Part shown: piece after piece, positions 8,552 through 18,716 of the stretch
Layout: each line of letters opens with the position of its first letter
Numbering within the stretch: position 1 is the stretch's first letter
Assembly (NCBI GenBank): GCA_009859145.1
Contig: VRVR01000010.1
Location: 124,001-188,000, forward strand
DNA length: 64,000 nt
Source: Andalucia godoyi
Lineage: Eukaryota > Discoba > Jakobea > Jakobida > Andaluciidae
Direction: 5' to 3'
Notes under the pieces: model-generated
What the model saw: the letters and a program-made list of their open reading frames with translations, nothing else
The model's database searches: none
Told to the model about the DNA's origin: nothing
Made by a program: the position numbers and the translations under genes

Positions 8552-8628
8552 TATAAAAGCCTTTCCTTGTCTTTGTTCTTGTTCTTGTTCTTGTTCTTGT
8601 TCTTGTTCTTGTTCTTGTTCTTGTTCTA
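8552..8628 (+). promoter_or_regulatory. TATA box followed by a (TTCTTG)n tandem repeat, upstream of the 8768 gene
   Basis: TATAAAAG occurs at 8552-8559, followed at about 8575-8628 by roughly nine copies of the hexamer TTCTTG. The start codon of the downstream gene is at 8768. The hexamer run would lie in the transcribed leader if the TATA box is used. Confidence 0.5.
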
Positions 8629-8767
8629 GTTCTTTTTGGCTTTTCCTTCTGTTAACTTTTTTTCCCCCCTTTCCTTCTTCCTGTACTCACTCGTTTTTCC
8701 TTTCGTATTTGTTGTGCTCAGAGAGGAAGAAAGGCTTTGACGAAGAGAGAACGGGGAAATCACGAAA

Positions 8768-11700
8768 ATGACAAACAAGGCGAGTCTTGTTTTCGGCTTG
8801 CTTGTCCTCACTTCAGCGTTCGCGGTTCTGAATGCGCAGACGGCAGTCAAGGTTGGAGAGCCTGTGGATGTTGCAGCGGGCTCCAGCTTTGTGCTGACTG
8901 GTCTTTCGCAGAGCGCTCTTTCTGGAGTGTTTCTTGATATCCGCATTGCCCAAACCCTGAATCCGGTTGTTGCAAACCTCAAGTTTGTGGTCGCGAACAG
9001 CGGCGGATCGAATGCAAACTACTTCAATGGAAGCGCGTATTGGTCCATGTACTCTGCTTCGGCAAAGGACACCAGCATGCAGTGCGTCTTGTCGCAGACC
9101 ACGAATTCATCGACGTATGCTGGACTGACGCAGTGTGTGTACACGGGTGTTACCGTTGCGAACGCAGTGTTTTCCATCGAGCCAAACACATTTGCGTATA
9201 CTGTGATGTGGGAGCTTGCAGCCGATCGGTCTGACAAGGTTCCGACTGTGCGCCAGGGACTTCTGAAAGCCCTGATCTTTTTGGGTGCGTTTACGGGATT
9301 TGCAGTTGCTGTTGCTGTGTTCCGCTGCCTGTGTTTGCCGGTGCGAAGATGGTGGAGAATCCGAAAGTACACGAAGAGAATCGATCCTTGGGATGCATCG
9401 TCAAAGTACATTGTTGTCCATTGGATGACATCGTGGTTCAAATACCGCAAACCGATCGTGTTCAAGAGAAGCTCCATCCAGGGTGCGGAGCTCATTGCAA
9501 TGCTTCAGAAATTGGATAATGATTCGACGGGGCTTGTGGATGGAAAGACACGACGGAAGATCGAGTTGACAGATACGTTTGCAGTGCCAGAGTCGGAAAA
9601 GAGCATGGAGCTGTATCTCGAATCCACGTGTGCAAAGTACAAGCTGGGAGGAAAGAAGCGCAAGGGTGTGTGGTTTGCATGCTGGACCACGATTTTGGCC
9701 TTTTCGTCTGTTTTTGCAGTTCCCTTCTTCAAGCTGAGAAGACTGCGTGAGCGACTGGGTGCTGCACTGTTTCTCGGATTCGTGCTGTTCTTCATTTCGA
9801 TCCCCGTGTGCGTTGCCCTCGGTTTCTTCTTGGACAAATATGTCTGCACGTATAACTGCTGCACGTTCAATCGTTTCCGAAAGGATATTTCGACCGAGGT
9901 GAATGCCGACAAGTCGCTATCTGCCGTCATTATCGACAAGAAATACTACTGCTACGATGACCTTACGGATGCGAAGTACACTTGCTTCTTTGGAAACTCG
10001 GGAACCAGTGGTTCCTTGTCTGGAATCGTCGATGATATCTGCATTGGATATCAGCAAACGGGAATTCTTGTCGTGTGGTGCATTTTCTATGCGTTGTTCA
10101 TTGCTTCATTCTATTTCATGTACGACATTTATAAGGCGTATGCACGACGCCTGTCCCTCCGTCGTCTTGCTTCCCATCACTTGGAGTTTGGCGTTTCTAA
10201 CGCATCCGCTGTCAAGTCGCCCCTGTCTTCTCAGGGCTCTGGACGCTCCTTTGCGGGTTCTCAAGGTGGTGGCATTGCCCCCAGCTCGCCCACCAACCAG
10301 CCTTTGCTGGGTTCTCAGTCGAATCCGTATGCTGTGCCAGGAAGCCCGCCTCCTGCTGCCTCCAACTCCGGCGCTACCGCTTTCCCGAGCGCTGCGTCGG
10401 ATTCCAACAGCAATGCTGGAGTCTACGTTCGGGCCGATCCGTCGAATCGAAAGCCGCTGGATGACGCTGGCGCGAACTGGAAGGGCACCGCTGTAAGCAT
10501 CGGAAATCGTTTGAAGAACATGACCAGCTCGATGACGTCGCCAGACGCTGCTGTTCTGTCGGAGATTCAGCAATTCCTTGCTGCTACCGATCGTTGCACC
10601 GTTGGACTGAATCCTGCGAACGGTGTGGCTGGTGCAGTGACTGTTCCGCTGAACAATTTCTTGGCAATGTTGGTGGATCGCTCGCATGTGCCGCTCGATT
10701 TCCATGGACAAAGAATCATGTTTGGAGAGGCTCCGCCGAAGAAGACCTGGAGGAACTACGTGCCGTTCGGCAAATGCCTGTTTGGTCCGAACTTCGTGAA
10801 CAATGGTGCACCCGGTGTTGGTCCGGGCATGGTTCTTGATCCTGAATACAAGCAGCAGCCTGCGAATGCAAAGTTCTCGGAGGACTACGTGATTGCAGTT
10901 GTCAAATTTGCGCGCCGCCTGTTTTCCGCACGAGGAGAGAATGGTGAGGCTCTTCAGATTAATGAGATCGCAAGATCATTGGCATATCTTGCGCTTGTGT
11001 CTCTGCGACGCCCCGCATTGCAGATCGAAATCCTGACGTTTATGTGCGAGATGCTGGATGAGTGCAGACGGTCGCACTTCGCGTACTACTCGGCGTTCTT
11101 TTCCGTCTTTTCGACAGTGCAGACTCTGGCATTTTTGCACGGCTCTTCTCGGGTTGCAAACAAGGAAGCCCTTGTCCAGGATCCGTCAGGAAAAACATGC
11201 TCGTTTACCCCAGTGAATGTGGGGCTCCTCACGGCATGCGCCAATGTTCTTGCTGTTTTCACGCGTTACGACGATCCGTCCACGAGCAAGCGCCGTGTGC
11301 AGTATTTCATGCAGCGCGATGGAATTGGTATTCTGCACCAGATGCTCGAGAACTCCAATGACCATGCGCCAATTGTTGACGCGGTTGCACGGACATTTTC
11401 GAACTTTGATCTGGAGTATGACATTCATGTGAATGGCATCTTCCAGTCGCGCAAGTGGGTGAACAAGATCACTCCGCAAACGATCGCGCTGCGACTCATT
11501 GCAAAGCGAGCTCTTTCTGAGCGTGATCCCAAGAAGTACCGCAAAGAAATGAAGAAGAAGGATAAGGAAATGAAGAAAAAAGCCAAGGAATCAAGTCCCG
11601 GCTTCATGGCAACGACAATGAACAAGATCAAGGCCTTTGCAGGAGGCGGCGCGTCGGGAGCGAATAACAAGAACACGCAACCTGGTTCTGCCGCTTCGAC

Positions 11701-12487
11701 GAACAGCGCAAACGCCTCTGCAGATGCGAGTACACCAATTCAGAGCGAGTATCAGCAGCGATCGTTGACGGTGTACTACAACAATTTATTCGATTCGTTT
11801 GTTGCACGGTGTGCGCAAGTACTGAGTGCAAATCCTTCACGTCCCACTGTCGAACATATTGCTGACGGTATGGCTGTTCTTGTCGCTGCGTATGCAGATC
11901 GTAATGCCTTGATTCGCGAAGGACGCATCCAGCGGCTCATTCGAAACCGCAATGAGAGCCATTTGTTCGATGGGATCTTTGGTATTTATCACCAGAATAC
12001 CGATTCTGCGGTGGTTGCCCGCGCATTCTCTCGCATGTGTTCGATCTTTGTTCGTTTGAATATTGGTTCTGCCACGGAATGCGCGTATCGAAATGTTGTA
12101 CAACTCTTGCTGGACATCATCAACCGCTCCAAGGACGACTTGACGGTTGACTTTGCCATCCGCGCTTTGTGGGAAATCTCAAAGTACGAGGCCGTATTGT
12201 TTAGCTTCATGCGCGGCCGAGAAGATCTTGTGAAGGCTGTGCAGGCTGTCGTGGAGCGCCGCAATTCGCAGCGACCGCGGTCTTCGAGTGCGATTCCTGC
12301 GAGCATTTTTAATTTCAAGATGGGTGGAAAGAAGGAGCATTCGCTTGACTTCAGCACCTCCAAGGCACTGCTCAGCCGCTTGACCCGGTTCATTTTGAAT
12401 GGAACTCGTGCGACATCAAAGAAGTCTTCGCCAGATCTGAAAGGAGAGAAGGTGAAGTACAAGCTGGCTGCCCGAATCCCGCTCTAA
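8768..12487 (+). CDS. Large multi-pass membrane protein of unknown function
   Basis: I do not recognise the family. The 1239-residue product starts with a clear signal peptide (MTNKASLVFGLLVLTSAFAVLNA), then an extracellular/luminal domain of about 135 residues. Hydrophobic segments follow near residues 165-185 (LKALIFLGAFTGFAVAVAVF), 295-315, 330-355 and 420-445. A Cys-rich loop lies between the last two (YVCTYNCCTFNRF and CFFGNSGTSG). The next part (about 470-560) is Ser/Pro/Ala-rich. The C-terminal 600 residues look cytosolic and helical, with stretches such as ALVSLRRPALQIEILTFMCEM resembling armadillo-like repeats. A Lys/Glu-rich patch (KKYRKEMKKKDKEMKKKAKE) lies near residue 925. The gene is a single exon with a good TATA box upstream. 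A receptor or scaffold role is possible but not shown. Confidence 0.85.
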   Translation: MTNKASLVFGLLVLTSAFAVLNAQTAVKVGEPVDVAAGSSFVLTGLSQSALSGVFLDIRIAQTLNPVVANLKFVVANSGGSNANYFNGSAYWSMYSASAKDTSMQCVLSQTTNSSTYAGLTQCVYTGVTVANAVFSIEPNTFAYTVMWELAADRSDKVPTVRQGLLKALIFLGAFTGFAVAVAVFRCLCLPVRRWWRIRKYTKRIDPWDASSKYIVVHWMTSWFKYRKPIVFKRSSIQGAELIAMLQKLDNDSTGLVDGKTRRKIELTDTFAVPESEKSMELYLESTCAKYKLGGKKRKGVWFACWTTILAFSSVFAVPFFKLRRLRERLGAALFLGFVLFFISIPVCVALGFFLDKYVCTYNCCTFNRFRKDISTEVNADKSLSAVIIDKKYYCYDDLTDAKYTCFFGNSGTSGSLSGIVDDICIGYQQTGILVVWCIFYALFIASFYFMYDIYKAYARRLSLRRLASHHLEFGVSNASAVKSPLSSQGSGRSFAGSQGGGIAPSSPTNQPLLGSQSNPYAVPGSPPPAASNSGATAFPSAASDSNSNAGVYVRADPSNRKPLDDAGANWKGTAVSIGNRLKNMTSSMTSPDAAVLSEIQQFLAATDRCTVGLNPANGVAGAVTVPLNNFLAMLVDRSHVPLDFHGQRIMFGEAPPKKTWRNYVPFGKCLFGPNFVNNGAPGVGPGMVLDPEYKQQPANAKFSEDYVIAVVKFARRLFSARGENGEALQINEIARSLAYLALVSLRRPALQIEILTFMCEMLDECRRSHFAYYSAFFSVFSTVQTLAFLHGSSRVANKEALVQDPSGKTCSFTPVNVGLLTACANVLAVFTRYDDPSTSKRRVQYFMQRDGIGILHQMLENSNDHAPIVDAVARTFSNFDLEYDIHVNGIFQSRKWVNKITPQTIALRLIAKRALSERDPKKYRKEMKKKDKEMKKKAKESSPGFMATTMNKIKAFAGGGASGANNKNTQPGSAASTNSANASADASTPIQSEYQQRSLTVYYNNLFDSFVARCAQVLSANPSRPTVEHIADGMAVLVAAYADRNALIREGRIQRLIRNRNESHLFDGIFGIYHQNTDSAVVARAFSRMCSIFVRLNIGSATECAYRNVVQLLLDIINRSKDDLTVDFAIRALWEISKYEAVLFSFMRGREDLVKAVQAVVERRNSQRPRSSSAIPASIFNFKMGGKKEHSLDFSTSKALLSRLTRFILNGTRATSKKSSPDLKGEKVKYKLAARIPL

Positions 12488-12830
12488 AAGCCGTTCCTTT
12501 CCCACCTATCCTCTTCTTCTTTCCTTTTCCTCTTCCTTTTCCTCTTCTTGTTATTCAGTACTTGTTTTCGTAGTAACATTTGTAGTCTCCGTCTTCATCT
12601 TGTTTGAATTTCATAGAAGTATGTTTTTATGGTGTAAAATCGTTTTCTATCGTTTCCTTCTTTATTTTTGTAAATTTATTTATGTATTATTATTTATTTA
12701 TTTATTTATTTTATTTGGTTGTTGCTTGATTGTTATTTAATCTTCTTAAAAATTAATATGATGTTATGATTATCTCTAACTTTCCTCGTTGAGGCTATCG
12801 CAGCAAAAAGTGTGCCCACGCACGCGCTCC
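12488..12830. other. A/T-rich intergenic region between convergent genes
   Basis: This gap holds T/C-rich then A/T-rich sequence with TTTATT-type repeats around 12660-12715, consistent with polyadenylation of the genes on both sides. No gene is seen. Confidence 0.6.
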
Positions 12831-13739
12831 TCATCGCCCAGTCTTTGCACGATCCAAGCACTTCGAGTAAAACTCGAGTGCAGCAGAGATAATGAGAGTT
12901 TGCGGAATCTGCCGTGTGGCTGACGCCATGGCACCTTTGTAGAACCCCAGCGGTCCGTGATCCTTTAATGTTCGGACTGCACAATCCACGACACCCTTGT
13001 ACTGACTGGCTGACGAACTCATGAGCCTCGACTTCAGCACATCTGCCGGATTCGCAAGCAAGACTGCACCCACTCCGGCCAGCACTCCAGCCGACGCAAC
13101 TTCCAACGCCTCTGCTTTCCGATCGAAACCAAACACATGCGCATTTCTCAGCTGATTTCGAAACATCTCATAGAACCCCAGCTGGCCAGCAGTCACCAGT
13201 CCCGCTCGAACAATCGACGGTGTAGATCCTCTCCACAGCTCGCCAAAGCCGCTGCGAGCACTACCAAACCAGCGTGTCGCAAGCAGCCCCTCATTACTCC
13301 TGTTGCTGCTGCTGTTCACACTCAACTGCGTTCGCAAGAGCCATCGGTCCACCGGCGCACTCAAAAAGGAGGCAATGCATCCGGCGATAATCCCAGACGA
13401 GACCTTTCCCAGAGCCAATGACGGCAGTGATGATGATGAAGTACTGTCAACTCCTCTTTCTCCAAATCCTCGCAAGGAATTGTAGAGAATCATTCTCGTC
13501 CCAGAGTATGAAGCATGTCGGATATACGCGATCGCAAGTCCACGATACAGCTTGAATCGTTGTTGTAGAATAATCGCCCTGATAGAAGGACTCGCCATGC
13601 TGCCTGTCGTCTGCAGCCGCGCCCGAATCGAATCAATCGGATGAGTCACGCTCGTTGCGGTGCATCCCGACACCACTCCAAGAACAAACATCTCAAGCGG
13701 AGTCTGACGATATCCCACAATCGAGTTCCCAGTCGACAT
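12831..13739 (-). CDS. Mitochondrial carrier family protein (SLC25-type)
   Basis: This is an inner-membrane metabolite transporter with the threefold mitochondrial carrier repeat. The 302-residue length is typical. The signature Px[DE]xx[RK]x[RK] appears three times: PIDSIRARLQ (about residue 27), PVDRWLLRTQ (about 125) and NPADVLKSRLM (about 230). Each repeat has paired hydrophobic helices, and repeats end with YRGLA, LWRGS and FYKGAM. The third repeat with NPADVLKSRLM resembles the uncoupling/dicarboxylate/oxoglutarate branch, but the substrate cannot be assigned. The ATG at 13739 is preferred over one 11 codons upstream, whose extension is translated from the CACTCA microsatellite. Confidence 0.9.
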   Translation of the reverse strand: MSTGNSIVGYRQTPLEMFVLGVVSGCTATSVTHPIDSIRARLQTTGSMASPSIRAIILQQRFKLYRGLAIAYIRHASYSGTRMILYNSLRGFGERGVDSTSSSSLPSLALGKVSSGIIAGCIASFLSAPVDRWLLRTQLSVNSSSNRSNEGLLATRWFGSARSGFGELWRGSTPSIVRAGLVTAGQLGFYEMFRNQLRNAHVFGFDRKAEALEVASAGVLAGVGAVLLANPADVLKSRLMSSSASQYKGVVDCAVRTLKDHGPLGFYKGAMASATRQIPQTLIISAALEFYSKCLDRAKTGR

Positions 13740-13752
13740 GATGACTCTGCGA

Positions 13753-13848
13753 ACACACTCACACTCACACACTCACACTCACACTCACACTCACACTCAC
13801 ACTCACACTCACACTCACACTCACACACACACACACACACACACACAC
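13753..13848. repeat. CACTCA/CA microsatellite
   Basis: Tandem CACTCA hexamers grade into (CA)n. The tract lies immediately upstream of the mitochondrial carrier start codon (13739) on the minus strand. Confidence 0.9.
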
Positions 13849-14344
13849 GTTGACACCAAAAACGGACTCTAATCTGCACGGTTTCCTTTGGTTTCAACCA
13901 AACAATCGGGGAATATCCTCCGCAGTTTATTCCCCGCTAGAAGCATGAAGATCCGGCAAAAGATGATGCATCACGTGATCCTAGCATCGCACCCTGCCTT
14001 CCTTTCTGTTATCTCAATAGGGAATTAGGGAAAACAGTGCTTCTTCTGTCGTCTGGATTTCTGACTGTGTTTTCGACACAGCAAGAAGCCTAAGCCAGAT
14101 ATAGACACACAAATACACCCAGAGAGACAAAGAGAAAGACAGAGAGAGACAGAGAGAGATAGACAAGACTGGCAACAAAGAAAGAGTGTTCATTCGTTTA
14201 TTCTGTGTCCTTTCTTCTTTCTTCTTTCTTCTTTTCCTGTTCTTTTATTATTTCTAATTTATCTTTAATTATATCGTAGTATCGTTATTTCTTGGGTGGT
14301 TTTTGTAGAGAGGTTCTTTGAGGTGTTTTTATTAGTAGCGGTTA
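13849..14344. other. Intergenic promoter region, purine-rich tract
   Basis: This is the divergent region between the mitochondrial carrier (-) and the Gln-rich gene (+). It contains an A/G-rich stretch with repeated GAGAGACA-like units (about 14115-14165) and then T-rich sequence up to the ATG at 14345. No gene is seen. Confidence 0.5.
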
Positions 14345-14934
14345 ATGCAGCCTTCCGGAGGGCCTCAGCAACCACTAGGTGCGTTCCAGAGTCATTTGCA
14401 TAACTCCTCTGCTGGTGTTCCTACTCCTAACCCTCATCCTAATCCTAATGTGAATACCAGCATTGGAAATATTGGAAACAGTAATAATTTTCTCTCGCAA
14501 AATCTTGCTTCTTCGATTAATCCAACTGTCTTGGCTGCAATGCAAGCGTCCTACATGCAACAGCAGCAGCAGCAGGTGGCAGCTCAAGCGCAACAAAGGC
14601 AGAATGCAAGCAGCATCCAATTTGCACAAATGGGGTTTATTCCAAACAATAGTACGAATTCCATGGCTGCGAATAGTGGGAATGCTCTCAATCATGGCAA
14701 TTTTCAGTCTTTTCAAGGTGGGCAAGCTGGATTCATTCCGAACTCTTTGAGCGGCAGCAGCAGCAGTGGTGGTGGTGGTGGTGGTAATGCGACAATGCAG
14801 AATCAACAGCTGTTGGCCGCATTGATGAATAATCCCGTGGCGATGCAGAACCTCGCCATGATGGGTCCTTCATTTTCACTTCCTCCTCAAATACAACAGC
14901 ATTTACTAATGTTGCAGCAATTTCAACAGCTCCA

Positions 14935-14965
<31 letters not shown>

Positions 14966-16573
14966 CAACAACAACAACAACAACAACTCCAGCAGCAGCA
15001 ACAACAACATGCGGCAGCTGCCCAAGCGCAACCACAGCAACAGCATTGGAAGCCTGATTCTACAAAGAAGCCCTCCAAGTCAAAGGGAAAATCTGCATTG
15101 ATGAGTGCGGCTCCTCCAGTGAGTTCTGCACTGTTTTCTGGGATGGCGGGTTCGTCGGCGATTTCGCTACAAGCGGCACCTGAAGCGACGCCGGGCTTCA
15201 TGCCCAGCGTTGATAATGCAAAACCTCAAATTGCTACGAATTTAGCGTCGGGTTCTCAGCAACCTAACATTGTGCAATTGCAACAACAACAACAGCAACA
15301 ATCGCAGGCTGCACAAGCGCAAGCTGTGCAGAATGTCGTGGCTGCACGTCTGTTCCATCAGCAGCAATTGGCGCACTTTATGGCTTCGCAGGGGAATGCA
15401 GTGCCCTCTTCTTCGTTGGCCACTACATCCTCAAAAGACCTTTCCGTCGCTGTAGGCCCAGGCGGGATAAGCATGCCAGCGTCCGCATCTGTGGCGTCTT
15501 CAAGCATTTCCCCGCCGCAGTCACAGCCACAACCACAACCACTGCCGCAACCACAACCACAACCACAGCCACTGCCACTGGGGCATGAGCATCGTTCACC
15601 CCAATTACAACCACATGATGGACATGGCGGAGGACAGTGCTCGATTCCTGCGGCAGCCCTTCCTAAGGGGACGGCTGACATAGCTGCTGCATACCAAGCA
15701 TCGGCTGTGCCTCATCAGTCGATTTTTGTAGGGCACGTACATGCTGATGGGGAGATACCGCATGGTGTCACGCACGGAGGAAAGAATTCCAAGAAAGCAG
15801 CGCCAGCACAGAAGCAACCGGCCAGCAAATCCGCTCGTTTTCCAGATTACGCACTTCCGTTTCAGAGTGTGCAGGATCTCAAGAATCGAATGCTAGTGTA
15901 CGCCACAAAGAGTTCTGCTGTTCCTGCTCCTCCAGGGGGTGACCAGGAATTCTGGGACAAGTACGAGAAGGCGACGTCAGTGTACAAGGAGAAGATTCAG
16001 AAGATCTCGAAGAATCTCGTCAACTATGCCTCGTCTTTTCAGCACAAGGCCTTCCACTCGACAGACAAGCTCTTCTTTTTGCGAGTCCTATGTGGCGGCT
16101 ATTCTATCCCTTTCGAGTCGATCCATTTCCCAAGCAAACCAGAAGACGCTGCGGTTGCAGAGGAATTCCCGTTGCCGAAGTGGTGCGTGTCTCATGAGGC
16201 CAATGGCTCCATTCAAGTTGGGAGCTCGGTGCCATCGGCTGTGAACGGCCTCGCAGAGGCTGCTGCAGCAGAGTTAACGGTAGGTAACACGAATGTAGAA
16301 TCGACGAGCGAGGCCATGGAAGACGATGATGACAGCCGCATCGCCAGCACAGCATACCTGCTCGCAGAAGAAGAACTACCACCGCCACAACAACAACAAC
16401 AGCAACAGCACCAGCAGTTCTTTAAGGACTCATTCGCCCCGCAGCCCAAAGCTGAAGAGCATTCTGCGTATCTCGACGACGCTCCTTTGACGATGCCCAG
16501 CGATCGCTCTGCTGCTGTCGTTTTGAAAGTGGAAGAGATTCGAGACGACAGTCTTGATGGCAACGCAAGCTGA
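14345..16573 (+). CDS. Gln-rich nuclear-type protein, unknown; possible GLTSCR1-like segment
   Basis: The 742-residue product is dominated by low complexity. Poly-Gln tracts lie near residues 72-85, 195-235 and 315-325, with a PQPQPLPQ repeat near 400-415 and another Q run near 680. Such composition is common in transcription co-activators. The only folded-looking part is about residues 495-600: DYALPFQSVQDLKNRMLVYA, then FWDKYEKATSVYKEKIQKI and KAFHSTDKLFFLRVLCGGY. The PFxSVxDxxxRxLxY pattern vaguely recalls the GLTSCR1/BICRA domain of chromatin-remodelling subunits, but I would not assign it without a profile search. The C-terminus is acidic. No introns are visible. Confidence 0.8.
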
Positions 16574-16840
16574 TCAATTGATTTCGAACGAGCGTCTTAT
16601 TATTTTTATTATTTATGATGGGAAATCCTGTTTCTTTTTTGAGTTTTTTTTGAGAGTTTTTTTTGTTTTGTTTTGTTTTGTTTTGGCGGAACTCCTAACT
16701 TTCGGCTTTCTTTTGTTTTGTTATATTTCCCATTGTTTTTGGGAGAGTGTGCATCATAAGTTGGATTCAGTCGCTTTGTAAATAACGAGTTGTCCGTTGC
16801 TCTTATTCCCCCCTCCTCTTCCGTTGCTGCACCTCGTATC

Positions 16841-18376
16841 TCATGCCCGTGGCTTCGTTTTCTGGATCACAAACTCGTCGACAAGTTTGTCATTCGAGTG
16901 TTCAAAGTACTGATAGAGAGCAGTGCCATTAGAGAACAGCTGCAGTTTTCCATATCCATAGTCAAGCAACCGCTGTGCGGACCATGCAGGCGCAGGTTGT
17001 TCCCACGTTTCGTGGATAAAGGCACCGGCTGTGCCCTGCGTAATATACACAGGGGCTTGTGGATCAACGTACAAATTTGCCGAGGAGCCAGGCGAAGTGA
17101 GGACCTGTCCATTGTTGACAGGGTACGTTCTCTCATAGCAGTGCATATGTCCAGTCAAGACAAAGTCAACGTGGTACGTGTTAAACATTTCTTCCAGTGC
17201 AAGAAGCAGCCCGCATCCCGGCCGATGCGAATCATACTCGGACACATCCGAGTTGTACATGGGGCGGTGACCGGCAAAAAGTATCCAGTGCACGGTGGGA
17301 TCGGACGACGCCTTTTTGAGCTCGGCATCTAAAAACACATGCTGCTCAGAGCCTCGTGCATAATTGTGCTCCGTACTCATATGCACAATGTAGACTGGGC
17401 CATAGCGAACCGACCACCAAAAATTACCAACTGAACCCGGGGCAGACGGCATCTGGTATCGGTTTTTGTACGACGTGAAGTTGTAATACGACTCGTGGTT
17501 TCCTACTCCAGCCATCCAAGGCACACGCGACGCAACCGGCTCAATCTGCTCTCCATAGATGTCCCAGATCGGCTCGATCTCTCCTTCTTCCTGCGACGAC
17601 ACTCCGGCATACGCAATGTCGCCCGCCAAGAGCACCAAATCAAATCTGTCCTTCAGATTATCGCGGTGGAGCTGGTTGGAAACCTCAAATCCAAACGGCG
17701 CCACTGTTCCCTGATCGCCAATCACCACCATGTTCACCCGATCCACCTTGTCTGTAGCCAACGGACTCGAAACAAAGTCCATCACCTCGGAAAACGACTC
17801 TTCCTTTCCAGCACAATCACCCACGCGATAATAGTATTTTGTGCGCGGTAACAAGTCTGTCATCACGGCCTCGTAAATAAATCCATGGAACCCAAGATGC
17901 CCAACATCGTACGTGTGCACCGATGCATTTGCAACGGACGACACCTGCGCAGAATGCACGCCGTACTGTGCACAAGGTGACTTTGTCTCGGTGTGTGTAA
18001 TCCAGATGATCAGCATTGCAGACGGATCTGACGTCAGCGCAAGATGCAGCTGCTTTGGAACATCAGAGTCGATCCCAACGTTCATCAACCGATCCTTGCC
18101 TACCGCGAACTCATCCCACGAAATGTATCCGTCCATGTTATGATCCAGGCGAGAAAACAGCTCGCGTGCTTTCAGAACAGGCACATAATCATCAGGATCC
18201 ATTCGCTCCAAGAAATGCACAAACTCTTCAAACGACACTCGACCATCCGAGTCAATCGCATCCAAACGCCGATCGAAAAACATCTTCAAAAACGACACTT
18301 TCGGTCGTGCAAGAACCGCACTGACCAAAGCAACACTTAAAACTGCAACCACCAGCAACGTCCTTGCCATCGTCAT
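16841..18376 (-). CDS. Secreted purple acid phosphatase with N-terminal EF-hands
   Basis: This is a binuclear metallophosphatase expected to hydrolyse phosphomonoesters outside the cell or in acidic compartments. It has a signal peptide (MTMARTLLVVAVLSVALVSAVLA). Two EF-hand loops follow: DSDGRVSFEE (about residues 39-48, first loop position not acidic) and the canonical DHNMDGYISWDE (about 75-86). A fibronectin-like N-terminal PAP domain comes next, then the catalytic domain. All metal-ligand motifs are present: VVIGDQG, LLAGDIAYAG, GVGNHE, FAGHRPMYNS and LTGHMHCYERTYPV. The product is 511 residues from 18376; in-frame ATGs at 18382 and 18370 are alternatives. A TATATATA tract lies only about 20 bp upstream, so the leader is short or transcription starts elsewhere. 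EF-hands fused to PAP suggest calcium binding. Confidence 0.9.
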   Translation of the reverse strand: MTMARTLLVVAVLSVALVSAVLARPKVSFLKMFFDRRLDAIDSDGRVSFEEFVHFLERMDPDDYVPVLKARELFSRLDHNMDGYISWDEFAVGKDRLMNVGIDSDVPKQLHLALTSDPSAMLIIWITHTETKSPCAQYGVHSAQVSSVANASVHTYDVGHLGFHGFIYEAVMTDLLPRTKYYYRVGDCAGKEESFSEVMDFVSSPLATDKVDRVNMVVIGDQGTVAPFGFEVSNQLHRDNLKDRFDLVLLAGDIAYAGVSSQEEGEIEPIWDIYGEQIEPVASRVPWMAGVGNHESYYNFTSYKNRYQMPSAPGSVGNFWWSVRYGPVYIVHMSTEHNYARGSEQHVFLDAELKKASSDPTVHWILFAGHRPMYNSDVSEYDSHRPGCGLLLALEEMFNTYHVDFVLTGHMHCYERTYPVNNGQVLTSPGSSANLYVDPQAPVYITQGTAGAFIHETWEQPAPAWSAQRLLDYGYGKLQLFSNGTALYQYFEHSNDKLVDEFVIQKTKPRA

Positions 18377-18716
18377 CTTCAATATGCAATATTATATATA
18401 TATGACAAACTAACTAAGTAAGCGAGAGACGACACCTCAAAAAGCCAAAAAGACTGCAAAGATAGGACCATTGAAAGGGCTGCCCTTAAGAGACTTGGGC
18501 AGCGGGCAATTTTCGGTCGCGGATATTTTTCGTCATGAAAATGACCAGCCGTAGTAGTATGACACTGAGAACAGTGAGCTGTCGATGTACTCTGGGGATT
18601 GAGAGGATCTCATCGAGAGCGTGAGCGTGAAGGAAAGAGCAGACCGCGTGATCGTAAGCGATTTTTTTTGGGGGGGAAGCGCGGGAAAGAGGAAAAGAGC
18701 GGAAAAGAGGAAAAGA

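Noticed and set aside
13641-13897. Ser-His or Cys-Glu repeat proteins over the CACTCA tract
   Set aside because: They are translations of a microsatellite in a promoter region.
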